Shown here piece by piece: positions 21,851 through 34,135 of a DNA stretch of 64,000 nt; within the stretch, counting starts at the first letter, position 1; each line of letters opens with the position of its first letter. Position numbers and translations under genes: made by a program. The notes under the pieces were generated by a model, which saw only the letters and a program-made list of their open reading frames with translations, made no database searches and was not told where the DNA came from. The DNA comes from Diphasiastrum complanatum. Lineage: Eukaryota > Streptophyta > Lycopodiopsida > Lycopodiales > Lycopodiaceae. Location of the stretch: positions 26,200,625-26,264,624 of the forward strand of contig CM055095.1 of the NCBI GenBank assembly GCA_029204225.1, read 5' to 3'.

Positions 21851-23640
21851 TTAAAAAAAAAAAAAGTTGCATGCACTGTTGTGAATAAAGCTGCCAATTT
21901 ATGATCAATGGTTATATATTTAGTCTGATGTCTTAAAATTTTAATAATACAAGGTACATGGATTTGTTTATCATATTTTACTTTTGGAGAACATTGATTT
22001 TAATTAATTTTATTATGATTCATATAAGGCTAGGGGGAAGGGATGGCTCCTATGTGGTTTTTTTTTTCAAAAATTTCTATTTTACTATAATTTCAAAATG
22101 TAGTGCTATAGTCATCCATTACATCATAAGGCCAAACACATTCTTTAAAAATTTCATTGAACTATTGAAAAGTATTTGTGAAAGTAGAGAATGCATTGTC
22201 GTGACTCCATGAGATGCTCAAAGTTTGCAATGGGCCCACCATGTATTTAACAACGATAGGAGCATCAATAGATGGTTAGAAGTGGGCCCTAATGTGGTTC
22301 ATTTTCTTCTAGGGGTCTAAATGTAATGGACGAGGTTGCTAGAGAAAATACAACATAATTCACATATATTTAAATGCATGCCTTAACTCCCCAAAAGGGA
22401 AAAAAATGTTGTCCTCATGATAAATAAATAAATAAGCTATTATAATTAAGTTGACATTATCAATCAAAGTTGATTTGCGTAATATTTGTGGTCCTTTCAA
22501 TATATTTGTCAGCATTCTTAGAAAATTTCATAAATACATTCTCATTTTGATTGTATGATTGGCATTACAATACCATAACTACTTGGTCTTCTGACATAGT
22601 TGTATTGAATAAAATATGTCATTGTTAGAGTGATTGAAAAATGTGTCTCAGAAATATGAATAGCTTTTTGGCCATGTTATTAAGCTAATAGAATCATTTT
22701 TCTAAGTTGTATTGATATTTATATATATTTTTGTCAATGAATCGTGTTTATTTCAAAATAAAACATCCCCATAAAAGAAAAATTCAAAAGAAATCATATG
22801 GTAATGGAATTGTTCTATTCCAACATAGTTTAGATTCTTCTAAATTAAGTTGGTTTTGAGAGTAGATATTATGACAACATTTAAAAATGGTAATTGGTCA
22901 CTATCATTGTAATGCTATTCTAAAGCACTTGAGCTGCTTATTATAAGTTGATGGTAGAAATTGTGCCTCAATAATTGGGAATTTCCATTTGTAGTAGTGT
23001 GGACCACTAAATTATAGAGGATGGCAACATCATGATTGAGCTTCTATTAGAAAAAGAATTAAGAGAAAAAGTTTGTAGGAACTTGCAACATAGTCCTAGA
23101 CCAAATTTAAACTAAAGACAGGAAAATTCGATTTGCTTGTATGACACTTGGAAGACAATGAAGACATTGGACCCACACGTTTACAAAGTAAAAAACTTAG
23201 ATAGGCAAAAATATCTTCTATGTAGGGCAACAAATGTCATAACAAAGGACATTGGTAATTGATCTCGTGCCAATTCATATGTGTATATCATTTGCAAGGT
23301 GAATTTCAATAATAGGGATGCACTTACAAAAAAAGTACATACTAGTCAAGATTATAAATTTATCTAGGAATTTTAGAGGTTTTAGCTTTTGACAAACGAT
23401 GCCAATTAAGCTAATTCTATGCACAAGAGTGCATACTTGCTTGTCTTCATCATTAACATAGAATTCTTTTTTCTCTCACATGCTAATGGTAGAAAACTTT
23501 GTTTATTCTCTAACCAACAAAGTTCCACTTCAAAAATATACCATCATTATTACATAACTATATTTGTGACCATCATTCCTAGTCTTGAATATTACAAGCA
23601 AAAAGCTCAATACTCAACATTCAAAACATGAATTGTTTAC
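21851..23640. other. No gene supported; very AT-rich
   Basis: About 1.8 kb without recognisable coding, repeat or RNA signal. Frames such as 21958-22212 and 23419-23631 are short, Phe/Ile-rich and show no domain. Confidence 0.45.
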
Positions 23641-24110
23641 TGTTGGGAATCAAACGGAATGACTCCTCGATGCATGAGCTACATCTATCAATGATTCGAT
23701 GGTAGCTCTACTTGATCCAAGCTTCGAAGTCGTGAGGATCAAAACAGTCGATTCCATCGACACACACAAATTGTTTTAGTTGCAAAAAAGTGTAAAACAG
23801 ATCAGGTAAAGAGCCATACAATCAACATACACTATCAGTCATATAATGATTCAATGTACGAATTATCTATTTGCAAAGGCCCAACTCATACGATACAGAG
23901 AATATGCAAGCAACACAAAACGATAGTGTGAACTAGAATGAATATTATTAGTTCAAAAGAATGTACATGTCCGAATGCTTGCAGATGCATGATCTCTCTA
24001 AAATGAAAATCTCCACAGCTAGAGCATTGAGAGCTAGAAAGCGATTTTCATGGAGTTGGAGGAGATTCTGAAGTATCATTTTTGTGGATTCCTCTATACT
24101 CAAACGTTCG
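23641..24110 (-). repeat. Possible LTR-like 3' flank of the Gypsy pol fragment
   Basis: It lies where the 3' end of the minus-strand Gypsy fragment should be. On the minus strand it ends gattcccaaca near 23643, with a C-rich CCAACA end as in the LTR hairpin at 1591. No partner copy exists in the window, so this is weak. Confidence 0.3.
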
Positions 24111-25550
24111 ACGATGGCAGACTTGAGACAACCAATTCAATTGACATTACGGCTTCTTGACCATATATCATCTAGAATGGCGTTTGTCCAATGCTTACCT
24201 TGAAGGTGGTCCGGAAAGCCCATAGAACTGCATGAATCGTTTGTTTCCAATCTGAGCATGAGGCTTCAACCATTTTTGTGCGTGTCTGTTGCATCGTGGG
24301 TAATAGGGCGTACTTTTTCTATGGACAACTAGATACGAGGATAACAATGGAGTGACAGTTTTGTTCAAGAAATGCGTTCCGCAATCACTCACAAGTTTGA
24401 GTGGACACCCAAAATGAACTAGGACATTTTCATATAGGAACTTGGTAGTGAAGTTGGCATCAGCCTATTCACTTCCTTGGCTTCGACCCACTTGGTCAGG
24501 TAATCCATGGCTATAATAATATAAAGAACTTGGGAATCTCGCGCAGCCGGGTGAATAAGGCCGACATAGTCAATGCCCCATTTCTCAAATGGCATCTAAG
24601 CAAGATAGGTTGTAACGACATTCTATCATTTTCTTGGGTTTCTATTGAACCGTTGGCACATGTCACACCTCTTGACCTGGTAGTGAATATACTTGAACGT
24701 AGTGGGCCACCACAACCCACGTTGCAGTACTTTTCGGTTGGTAGCTTCGGCAACGAAATGTCCTCCACATATCCTTCATGGGTGATACTTACTTCTTGAG
24801 GCACTTCATGTGTAAGGACGCATCGGCGTATGATTCAATCATTGCACATGCGATATAACTATCCAACTATCAACGTATAGGGAGTAGATTTGATAATCAG
24901 CCTACGTCATTCCACCTTGTTCATTTATAGGGGAAGTCATCCCGCATAAAATATCCAACAATGTCAGCTGCCTACTCAAGGACTGCATCGATGTGAAACA
25001 ATATGGCATTGGAAAGTTTGTTGTCTAACCCCTCTACTCTTAGGTACGTTACGTATCCATGAGAGGTGATCAGCTAGATAGTGTTGCTTACCCTTGCGAA
25101 TGACAATTTTAAAGTCAAACTCTTGGAGAAGCAGCAACCATCTAGTGATCCGCCCAGTAGTGCATGGTCTATTAACCAGATACAGTAGGGCATGATAATC
25201 TACATAGCAGACGAAGGGATTGGCTAGAAGATAATGGCGGAATTTCTTCACACTATATACCATTGCTAGTGCTTCTCACTCGGTGGTCGTGTAGTTCATT
25301 TCAGTAGAAATCAACTGCCTACTGGCAAAGTAGATCAAGTAACTTTTTTTATACTCCCCAAGCTATGTAAGGACACTTCTTATGGCATATTTAGAAGCGT
25401 CTGTATGGACACGGAATTCTATGGTCCAGATAGGGGGGTATAGGATTGGTGTAGTTACTAAGACTCTCTTAAGTTTATAGAACGCCTCAATAGCTTCAAC
25501 TCTCCATTCAAGTTGGATGGCGCTGCTTGGCAAAATTCAAGACAAACCTC
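24110..25550 (-). mobile_element. Gypsy pol fossil: RT end, RNase H, integrase
   Basis: Read leftwards. RNase H at about 24976-25500 (YSVKKFRHYLLANPF, VDYHALLYLVNRP, GRITRWLLLLQEFDFKI, HYLADHLSW), integrase zinc-finger region at 24511-24804 (GYVEDISLPK, CANGSIETQENDR), and integrase core with SDCGTHFLNK and YYPRCN near 24195-24392, then IYGQEAVMSIE near 24150. Earlier RT, protease and gag are absent. Broken, many breaks. It ends against the repeat at 25552. Confidence 0.78.
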
Positions 25551-25551
25551 C

Positions 25552-25770
25552 GTAAAGTAAATCAAAATCAATTGGATGTAAATTTGGATCTTACAAGAAA
25601 TATTCCATAGGCCCTAATTAGGGGCTTATAGATACTTGTAGGAACTTACCTTACTATACTTTAACTTGAAATTCATCAAATCTACTGTATATAAAAGACT
25701 TTTAGAATTGTACATGCTATTTTTAGTCATTAGGATAGGTTCTAATAATTGCATGTCAATAATATGGTCA
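25552..25770. repeat. Repeat X, left copy
   Basis: Two parts recur elsewhere: 25552-25609 matches the reverse complement of 27678-27735 with few differences, and 25631-25770 matches 31537-31677 in the same direction (about 140 bp, roughly 6% different by eye). Between the parts is a near-palindrome, GGCCCTAATTAGGGGC. The second part holds a TATA-like tgtatataaaagac. So the Copia at 25882-31530 is bordered by copies of the same sequence. Confidence 0.75.
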
Positions 25771-25881
25771 TAAATATTAGTAATGATTGCATGTCAAACT
25801 AGGCCAAAAATGTAATTAATCGCCATGTGAAAGCCCAACTATGCCCATTAGGACATATGGAGCTAGTGCATGGTGTTTGAG

Positions 25882-26151
25882 TTAGAATTAAAGTAGAATC
25901 ACTGTGTTACTATATTGTGGGTCCTATCAGTAGATAAGGATCAGTTGGCCTCGCCACGAGGCAAGTCGACGGGACACGCGTCCCGCCAACAGCAACCTGG
26001 GTCACGCATGGGTTGCCTGAGTGAACAACTATATGTACAGTGTAATTTCATTTTGAGAAATACAGTTGCTATGTGAGCTTGTTGTGGAGAGTGTTTTTAG
26101 TCTGTGTTATTGTGTAGCATGATCTGTGTTCCTGTGCAAAGCAAATTCTAA
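25882..26151 (+). repeat. Copia F LTR, plus orientation
   Basis: About 270 bp, starting ttagaattaaag and ending gcaaattctaa, so the ends are TTAGAATT/AATTCTAA inverted repeats and not the usual TG..CA. The primer site follows two bases later. It matches the reverse complement of 27759-28018. Confidence 0.75.
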
Positions 26152-26152
26152 G

Positions 26153-26166
26153 TTGGTATCAGAGCC
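26153..26166 (+). other. Copia F primer-binding site (initiator Met tRNA)
   Basis: TTGGTATCAGAGCC, the standard plant Copia primer site, directly after the LTR. Confidence 0.85.
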
Positions 26167-27463
26167 GTACATGGAGTGTACACAGTACAACATCGTTGTT
26201 GAAGAGAGCTTCGGGAGAACTGTCTTTTGAGAGTTCGAGGTTTACGGTGGGTTGAAGACGGAAAGAGAACCACTGGTGCACGGTTTCTAGTTTATAGAGA
26301 CTTGCTAAGCTTAGCAGAGGGATTATTAGCCTGTGCATAGCATTAGACAGGGAAAAATTTGGTGAAAATTTGACAATTTTGAAGCCAGCTGAAAATTGAA
26401 ACCTGACTTGGGGTTACGATTTTTATACATAATTGGTGATTTCTTCGCTGTTTGTGCACCGTTTTGGATGCCGTAAGGACAGGAAGGAAGCTAATCACAT
26501 TGTCAACCAGCCATGGAGAGATTTTGAGGTTTATGTTAGAGATTTGTCTCCAGACAGTTAACCTAGCAGATTTGCGGTAAAAAGGTGAAAAAAGCCACTT
26601 TGTCAAGTTGAGCTAAAATCACCGTTTCTCCATGAAATTTCTTGAGTGAACACTCTACAGTCTTGGAATCAGTAGGACCCCTGCTCTAGGCCTCAGATCG
26701 TGCTCAAACTGATCCACAGACAAATTAGATCAAGAAAATTTGTGTGTGGGGAGGCGCAGCCGCAGACAGGGAGGTCGCGGGCTGTTCGCGCGTGGAACCA
26801 ACGTGAGAGTGTAGCGTCTGGAAGGCCATAGCGACTATAGGAGCGCAATTCAACGCCCAGATGCAGTTTGGACCTTTGGATGAGGTGTCAGATGCATCGA
26901 CAGTCTAGAACTTGTGATGGGAGAGAAACGTGGACCACAAGATTTGGTTCAGCCATTGGATGGGCTTTGAACAGGGCCCTGAAGAAGTGAAGTGCATTAT
27001 GGCCTTCAACTTCACTAAAAATTTTCATACTGAAATTGGAGTTGGGTCCCTTCACAAGTGAAGAGTGAAGTTTCTTCAAGGTGAAGAAACAGTTCAAAAA
27101 CTAGAAAAGTCCCTATTTTTGGGTCTTTTGCCCGTTTTGACCCAAACGAAAGGCTATAACCTCCAAACGAAGGGAACCCAGACTGTACCTGCAAGTACGG
27201 TACAACAAAACAGAGTGATTGCAGTGAATAAAGTGTTCGTAGTATGCCAGAAGTGATTTCACCATTCCACTAGGCACGTTGTTGGGAGTTGACGACTGAG
27301 TGCATTTCGGAAGGCGACGCCGATTTGGCTTTCAAATTGGTGGACAAGCGGCGAGTGGCCTGGTAAGGAAAAAAGTGCAGGTCATTATTTTCAACTTCTG
27401 ACATCATTGTTGGCCTTGGCATACTGTTCTTAGCCTAAGACAGAAGTTTCAAGCAGTTTTGCG

Positions 27464-27690
27464 ATGGCAAACATGGGAGAGTCCATTTTGAGTGAAAGTA
27501 GCAAATTGGACGGGATTTCCAACTATGCAGTGTGGAAATTCAAAATGAAAAACATTTTGATGGAGAAAGATGTGTGGGAAGTCATCACAGGTGATGAAAG
27601 AAGGCCGCCAAATGAAGCAGATATCAAAGTGTTTGACAAAAAGATGAGGAAAGCTTTGACCTTCATTAACCTAAGCCTATGGAATATTCC
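27464..27690 (+). pseudogene. Copia F gag N-terminal part
   Basis: Starts MANMGESILSESSKLDGISN and continues with YAVWKFKMKNILMEKDVWEVI, the N-terminal gag motif of many plant Copia polyproteins. It lies about 1.3 kb after the primer site, which is a long leader. Confidence 0.75.
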
Positions 27691-27758
27691 TTATAAGATC
27701 CAAATTTACATCCAATCGATTTTGATTTACTTTACATGCAAATATAGCTGACAAACAC

Positions 27759-28018
27759 TTAGAATTTGCTTTGCACAGGAACACATATCATGCTACACAG
27801 TAACACAGACAGAAAACACTCTCCACAACAAGCTCACATAGCAACTGTATTTCTCAAAATGAAATTACACTGTACATATAGTTGTTCACTCAGGCAACCC
27901 ATGCACGACCCAGGTTGTCAGCGTGTCCCGTCGACTTGCCTCGTGGTGAGGTCAACTGATCCTTATCCACTGATAGGACCCACAATACAGTAACACAATG
28001 ATTCCACTTTAATTCTAA
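27759..28018 (-). repeat. Copia F LTR, minus orientation
   Basis: About 260 bp, matching 25882-26151 in inverted orientation (for example gtgggtcctatcagtNgataaggatcagttg). A purine tract (TTAAGGGAGAG on the minus strand, about 28019-28029) precedes it, as expected for a 3' LTR. Confidence 0.78.
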
Positions 28019-28029
28019 CTCTCTCCCTT

Positions 28030-29983
28030 AAAGTAGAGTCTACTTTTTATACAGTCATATACATAGCTTTAAGGTAAAAAAACTTAGCTTTGATCTAAAC
28101 TTATCAAACTTTTCTCCAGTAAGTGGCTTAGTGAAAATATCAGCTAGTTGTTCTTCTGTGCTACAATGAACAACATGAATTTCACAACTCAGCAGCCTCT
28201 CACGTATAAATGATACTGAATCTCAATGTGTTTAGTTCTCGCATGGAACACTGGATTCTTTGCTAGCTGAATGCCGCTCTGACTATCGCTATGTAAAGTC
28301 GTGGGATTTTTCTGCTTCATGCCAATTTCTTCCAAGATTTGTCTCAACCATATAGCTTCCTGTGTTGCACTAAACATTGCCTTATACGCTGCTTCTGTGG
28401 TGGAAAGAGCAATTGTACTTTGCTTGTTACTAGACCAGGAAAAGCAACTACCACAAAACTGGAATACATACCCTGTGGTGGATCTACGATCATCACAGTC
28501 ACCTCCCCAATCCGCATCCACATAGCCACACAACTCAGGTAAACCATCATGCTTCCTATAAATCAAGCCATACTCTGAAGTGCCTTTCACATAATGCAAA
28601 ATGCGTTTAGCTGCCTTCCAATGCATTTCTGAGGGTGCTGCCATAAAAGTAGGCATCAATCTTGCTATACCACACACGTGGTGCTTGTTTAAGACCATAA
28701 AGCGCTTTCCTCAAGCGACATACTTTATTTTCTTGTCCCTTTGCTACAAAGCCTTCAGGTTGATCCATGAAGACTTCTTCTTCTAACTCACTATTTAGAA
28801 AAGCAGATTTCACATCCATCTGATGCAAAGGCCAACCAAAATGTGAAGCTAAAGCAATAAGTAGACGTAGAGTATTCCACTTACAAACCGGCGCAAAGGT
28901 CTCCTCATAGTCGATGCCTTTATTTTGTGCGTACCCTTTGATCACCAATCTTGCTTTGTGCTTTGCTATACTTCCATCTGCATGGTACTTAGTCCTGTAT
29001 ACCCATTTGCAACCAATGGGTTTCTTGCCAACTGGTGGTTCTACTAAGTCCCATGTGCTATGTTTAGCAATTGACTCCATCTCCTCTCCCATGGCCTTGA
29101 CCCAAATGTCGTCATCCTTCGCTTCACCATAAGTCAAAGGTTCTTTGCTTTGAATAATGCTGGATAAGAGAGCATAATTTGCTTCATACCTTTCAGGTAG
29201 TGTCTTCTCTCTTGTTAATCTTCGTAGCTCTCCCTGGTTAGATGATCCTGGAAAGGCATATATGTCGCGGCTCTCCAACAATCTCTCAAACCACTTATGG
29301 AGCTTCCTGTCAGGTGATCGGCTTCCTGGTGAAAATGTATCCCATGGTACATCCTTCTCCTTGCGTTTGTCACCTGCAACTTCAATCCTTCTTGCACCAA
29401 AAGGTTTGTCCCTACCTCTCGAACCTATCTCTTGAGGTTGAGTAGTAGTATCTTGAGATGTATCCTCATGTTCATCACTCGGAAGGTCAATGAATGGATC
29501 ATCATCAGGTGGTATCCTCACTATACCATCTTTCCCAGTGGATGTGTCTATCTTCTCAGCATCCTCGTCATCATACATCTTGGATTCATCAAAGATAACA
29601 TCACGGCTTATATGGATTTTGTTTTCCACTGGATCAAAACATCTATAGCCCTTCACACGATCATTATATCCTAGGAATATGCACTTGATAGCTTTTACAT
29701 CAAGTTTATGTCTCTCTTCCTTAGGAACGTGTACAAAGGCCTTACATTCAAAGATTCGCAAATGGTTCACCTTTGGCTTCTTCTTCGTGAATGCTTCCTC
29801 AGGTGTTATCTTTGGTATGGCAATGGTAGAACTCCTATTTTGAAGGTAGACTGCCGTGCTACATGCTTCTGACCAAAAATCTTTTGGTTGTTTCATCTCA
29901 GCTAGCATAGATCTGGCACTTTCCACAATCGTACGATTCTTTCGCTCAGCTACACCCTTGAGGACAGGAGTATGAGCTTGCAT
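28030..29983 (-). pseudogene. Copia F integrase end, RT and RNase H
   Basis: Integrase end (GVAERKNRTIVESARSMLAE, ECKAFVHVPKEERHKLD, IFLGYNDRVKGYRCFDP), then RT (DLVEPPVGKKPIGCKWVYR, HKARLVIKGYAQNKGIDYEE, QMDVKSAFLNSELEEEVFM, YGLKQAPRVWY), then RNase H (WGGDCDDRRSTTGYVF, ALSTTEAAYKAMFSATQE, HSDSQSGIQLAKNPVFH). Standard Ty1/Copia order. Confidence 0.85.
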
Positions 29984-30085
29984 AAATTGTCTTTTAATCC
30001 CACATTGATCACAAAGATCATTGAAGTCATTAGACTTGTACTCACCTCCACTATCTGATCTTAGGACTTTGATCTTCCTACCTGT

Positions 30086-31477
30086 CTAATTTTCGACCAA
30101 TGCTTTGAAGCTCTTGAAGTTATCAAATGCATATGATTTCTTCTTCAAGAAGTAGATCCACGTCTTACGTGACATATCATCAATAAAGGTCATGAAATAG
30201 AAGGCTTTACCTAAGGACATGGTTCTCATAGGCCTGCATAAATATTTGTGGATTAAATCCAGGATGTTCTTTGCTCTTGCAACATCCCCTTTATTGAACT
30301 TCTCTCGATGCTGCTTCCCATATACACAAGATTTGCACATTGATTTCAAGTGATCTTCTATGGTAGGCAATCTTGTTACCATCTCCAATTTTCTCATCAA
30401 ACTGAGGCTTCCCAAGTTCAAGTGACCAAGCCTCTTATGCCACAACTCAGTTTGCAATGAAATGGACTATACAAGTCCATGTTTCCCTTTAATTGTAGCA
30501 TTCAACCTGTACAATTTTGTATTGGGCTCTCTTACTCCATCCGCAATAACTTTGAACTTTTGGTTCACATCCTTCACAAAACAATGATCATGGGGGAATT
30601 CTACTTTCAACTTTTGATCAGTAATGACTCCAACAGAAAGTAGATTTTTCTTCAAACTTGGTACGTAAAGTACCTCCCTGATCATCCTGCTTTTGCCATC
30701 ATGTAGTTGGATTGAAACAGTGCCTATCCCCTTGATCTTGCACACCTCACCATTTTCTTGTGAAATAGATGTTCCATTATCCAACACCTTCAAACTACTG
30801 AACCAATTCTTGTTACTTGTCATGTGTCTTTTGGCTCCCGAGTCAATATACCATGCTTGATCATCTTGATTAGATGACAATGCAGATATGAAAATGCTAG
30901 AGTCTTCAATCTCACCCTCATCGACAAGGTTACCTGCTTGTTTTGGTTTTCCCTTGCCTTGTTCCGCCAGGAATTTGCAACATTCACTCTTCCAATGGCC
31001 CTTTTTACCGCAATGGAAGCACTTGTCTTTCTTCTTAGTTTTACTGGAAGATCCCTCATCCTCCTGAGACTTGGCAAATTGCTGTTTAGACTTCTTCTTG
31101 CCCTTGCCCTTGCCTTGTTTTTGGTGTGTCGCAAGTGCCTGATCGTCAGTATTTTGACGTCTAGCTTTTACCATTTCTCGCTGTTGCTCTTCTTGCATCA
31201 AGATTCATGTGAGCTCGTCAAAGGTTGGCAATCTTTCTCTTGATGCTATTCCGCTCACAAACATCTGATAGGGTTCTGCAATGCCGCACAATGCATTGTG
31301 CACCAGCTCCACATCACGTATGCGCTCACCAATAGAATGCAGTTCATCTCTCATTGTCTTGATTCTGGTCATGTACGTCTGAATGTGCTCTCCTTGCTCC
31401 ATGCGGGCACTATTCAACTTTGAATTCAGAAACATGATTCTTGACGGATTTGACGTCTCGAACTGCTCCTTTAGCAC
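30086..31477 (-). pseudogene. Copia F gag, zinc knuckle, protease, pre-integrase
   Basis: Gag helix region (EQFETSNPSRIMFLNSKL, MRDELHSIGERIRD), basic Lys-rich stretch, knuckle CFHCGKKGHWKSEC, retropepsin motif WYIDSGAKRHMT, then the pre-integrase zinc finger (WHKRLGHLNLGSL..CKSCVYGKQ) and the first part of the integrase core (FIDDMSRKTWIYFLKKKS). Confidence 0.85.
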
Positions 31478-31530
31478 ATCCCATGCCTGTCTGGGTGTGA
31501 CAGCATCACAAATGTGGGTAATGATGTGAT

Positions 31531-31677
31531 CCTATAGATACTTGTAGGAACTTACCTTACCATACTTTAGCTTGAAATTCATCAAATCTACTGTATATAA
31601 AAGACTTTTAGAATTGTACATGTTAATTTTTAGTCATTAGGATAGATTCTAATGATTGCTTGTCAATAATATGGTCA
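31531..31677. repeat. Repeat X, right copy
   Basis: 31537-31677 matches 25631-25770 in direct orientation, including gatacttgtaggaacttacc and ctgtatataaaagacttttag. The two copies diverge from each other right after atggtca. Confidence 0.8.
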
Positions 31678-33630
31678 AAGTCGAATCAAGACAATATTTA
31701 GGTCAAAGTTTGACACTTTTGGCTAGAATTGATGTTGAGCTTAATCAAAACCTTTGGCACTTGCATGTAAGTGAATTATAGTAGGTAGGGTCTGATTGCA
31801 CTTGCATGTGGATTTCATCCATCAAAACATTCCGAAAAAGTCAAAATTTGGTCAAAAAACATACTTAATATCTTTGTACGAAACTTTGCATGCACATTCT
31901 TAGAGGTTTATTGAAGGTGTCCAAAGGCTGTGAACAAGTTTGGTAAGCAATGGTCATTGTTAAGAGTCTTAGAAAATAGTGTTTTTTGATGGTTTTTGAG
32001 CATGAATAACTCTTTGTACTAGATCGAAAACCTCTGAACCTATATAGTCTAAAAGATAGGTAGTATTGCCTCTGATTCAAGCTCTCATGCACCTAATTTG
32101 GTGGGTGGCATTGATCTCCTGAAGTTTTGCTTGTGTGAGCACTTTCCTTGGAAGCAAAATTTGGTGGATCTGAGCCTATGAATGCTTGATGGACCTGATA
32201 AAAGCTTCTATTGCTCTCTAAGGAATCTTAGGAGACTGCTTGTAACCTCTGATTGATAGCATGTAAGACTTGAGGTACAATTTTTGAGAAACCTTGCTAG
32301 AAAAAGTGTGCCCTTATATTGGATTTTCAGCCATTTACAACTCGCACGTGAAGCCTAGGTGGCAAGGTGACATGGCAATCATTTTGATAACCTACTCTCC
32401 CTCTATATTGTGCTTTAGAGTGACCAATTTGGTGCTCTGTAGCCAAAGTTTGATTGTCATAAATTTTGGAAATTTTTAGTTCAAATTTATAAATTTTTTG
32501 AGATGTTATGATTGCATGTCAATGAATGTAGTAGTAGTGTGCATGTTCTTAGTGGAAAAGTCATTTTTGAGTCAGTTTGCATGTTTGGGAATATGGTACT
32601 GAGTGTTACAGTAGTTTGATTAGTTAAGTTGCATGAGAACGGTTTGGTCATAGGCAGTTCAAAAAACAATTTTTTAGTTCAGTTAGGCAGTTTACGTAAA
32701 GAAGTTGATTTTTTTGGAAATCACTACATGTGGATTCTAATGCATGCCGGATGTTTCAAAATTAATTCTATATGGATTGACTTTGGTGAAACTGAAAAAT
32801 TGACGACGAAAATCGATTTTTGTTGTTCCGATCCATATTGAACGAAATTCGAAAATCCCAGTTACATAATTTTTTTAAAGAATCAAAATTGTTTCAAATA
32901 TGTCAGTTATTAATTAAAACGAAATTGGCTTGTAAAGTGAATCACCTTGTTGAGATGTAATTAGTCAGTTTACCAGGTCATAGTTATTTTCACTTTTGAT
33001 GAGGATTTTGAGATTTGTCAACTAAATCAAGCAATTCTCTATTTTGGTGATCAATAATGGCCGAGGATAACGCAAGAGTAGTTGAGTGCAGCACTTAACG
33101 AAATGGATTCGAACACTTTGCAGGACCAACAGATGTAAGTTCTACTAAATCGAGTTTAGTCCTCATCCTCGCCGAACCTGGGGTTTTCAACCCGAACCAT
33201 ATTTGGGGGGTGGGGGGGAGTGGGAGGGAGGGGCGGAAATTGAGTTATCCTTAAAAATAACTTGCATTTTAAAAACTTTTTTTTAGTTTCTTCAAGAATT
33301 TTAAAAAATCGTCGGACATTTTATGAGGTCGGTTTTTGAGAAAACTTGTCGGTTCCATTCCTATAGTTTGCCCATTCACAAGGGTTAGCAATCATGGTTG
33401 ATGTCATTCAAGAATCTCAGCCATAACTTGGATGTTGTGAGTTGAAATTCGTGAGTTGTACATTCTCACAGAGAAATGGATTGATTGTAGATTGTGGAAA
33501 GGGCACGTGCCTCGGATGGCCCAAAGCTTCCTTGGTTAGAGAGGGGCCGGGGCCATGACCCAAGATGCATTGACATTGTGGGTGACTAAGCATGGACTTG
33601 TGAATCTTGTTAAGGGCATGAGGCATGAGG
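31678..33630. other. No gene supported
   Basis: About 2 kb of AT-rich sequence without a recognisable domain or repeat, except the G-rich tract at 33205-33236. Confidence 0.45.
33205..33236 (+). other. G-rich tract, possible G-quadruplex
   Basis: Runs of 6, 7, 3, 3 and 4 G separated by one to three bases on the plus strand, about 900 bp upstream of the FLZ2 start. It is the only such tract seen in the window. Confidence 0.7.
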
Positions 33631-33639
33631 GCTGCTGAG

Positions 33640-33720
33640 AGTGGATTAGAGGGCAGCCTCAATGGCTAAAGGCAGTCCCTCAGCGGACGTCGGAATTGTG
33701 TTTCATTATACTTTGTTTGG
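33640..33720 (+). promoter_or_regulatory. FLZ2 core promoter, conserved with FLZ1
   Basis: GTCCCTCAGCGGACGTC (33675-33691) is followed by TATACTT (33707-33713) and tggggccgcctacatgag, matching the FLZ1 promoter in order and spacing. The motif lies 445 bp before the FLZ2 start codon, against about 590 bp in FLZ1, where the leader has been lengthened. Confidence 0.7.
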
Positions 33721-34135
33721 GGCCGCCTACATGAGGCGATGCCCGGCGCTCCCTCCCTCGATCGAATGATTGCTTCTTCTGCCTTCTTTTACCATTACGC
33801 AATCGATCCATCCTTCCCATTCTTCCTGAGCACGATTCAGATCTTGGTGCCTGTGATCTGATCTTTTGAATCAGGAATTGATGCTGAAATACAGAGTATT
33901 TTATTTTGGATCCATTCTGTCAGCTTTTAACAAAACAACGATGGGGCAGGATCAGCATCTTTTTGCACTTCAAGTATGTAACAGAGTTGTACTTGAAGAA
34001 TGTAACAGAGCTTTGATATTTATCTAAGCTGTGAGAATTGTGAGGATTGGTACAGAATTTTATGCTGTTTTGCCTGTCTTTTGCTTGTCTTAGCTTTGTG
34101 GAGTGAAGAATTTGTGAGAGGGAGAGGTCTAAGAA

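Larger units (their letters stand above)
25882..31530. mobile_element. Copia fossil F with two facing LTRs (rearranged)
   Basis: Left part, plus strand: LTR 25882-26151, primer site 26153-26166, leader, and gag start at 27464 (MANMGESILSESSKLDG). Right part, minus strand: LTR 27759-28018, purine tract, RNase H (28189-28698), RT and integrase (28607-29983), pre-integrase (30086-30457), gag-protease (30467-31201) and gag (31205-31477). All usual Copia parts are represented, but on two strands and with the LTRs pointing at each other, so it is broken by rearrangement plus several smaller breaks. LTR divergence by eye suggests an old insertion. GTTTG occurs beside both LTR outer edges and may be the target duplication. 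Confidence 0.8.

Noticed and set aside
21851-23640. Organelle DNA insertion, because of high AT content
   Set aside because: No plastid or mitochondrial gene sequence was recognised.
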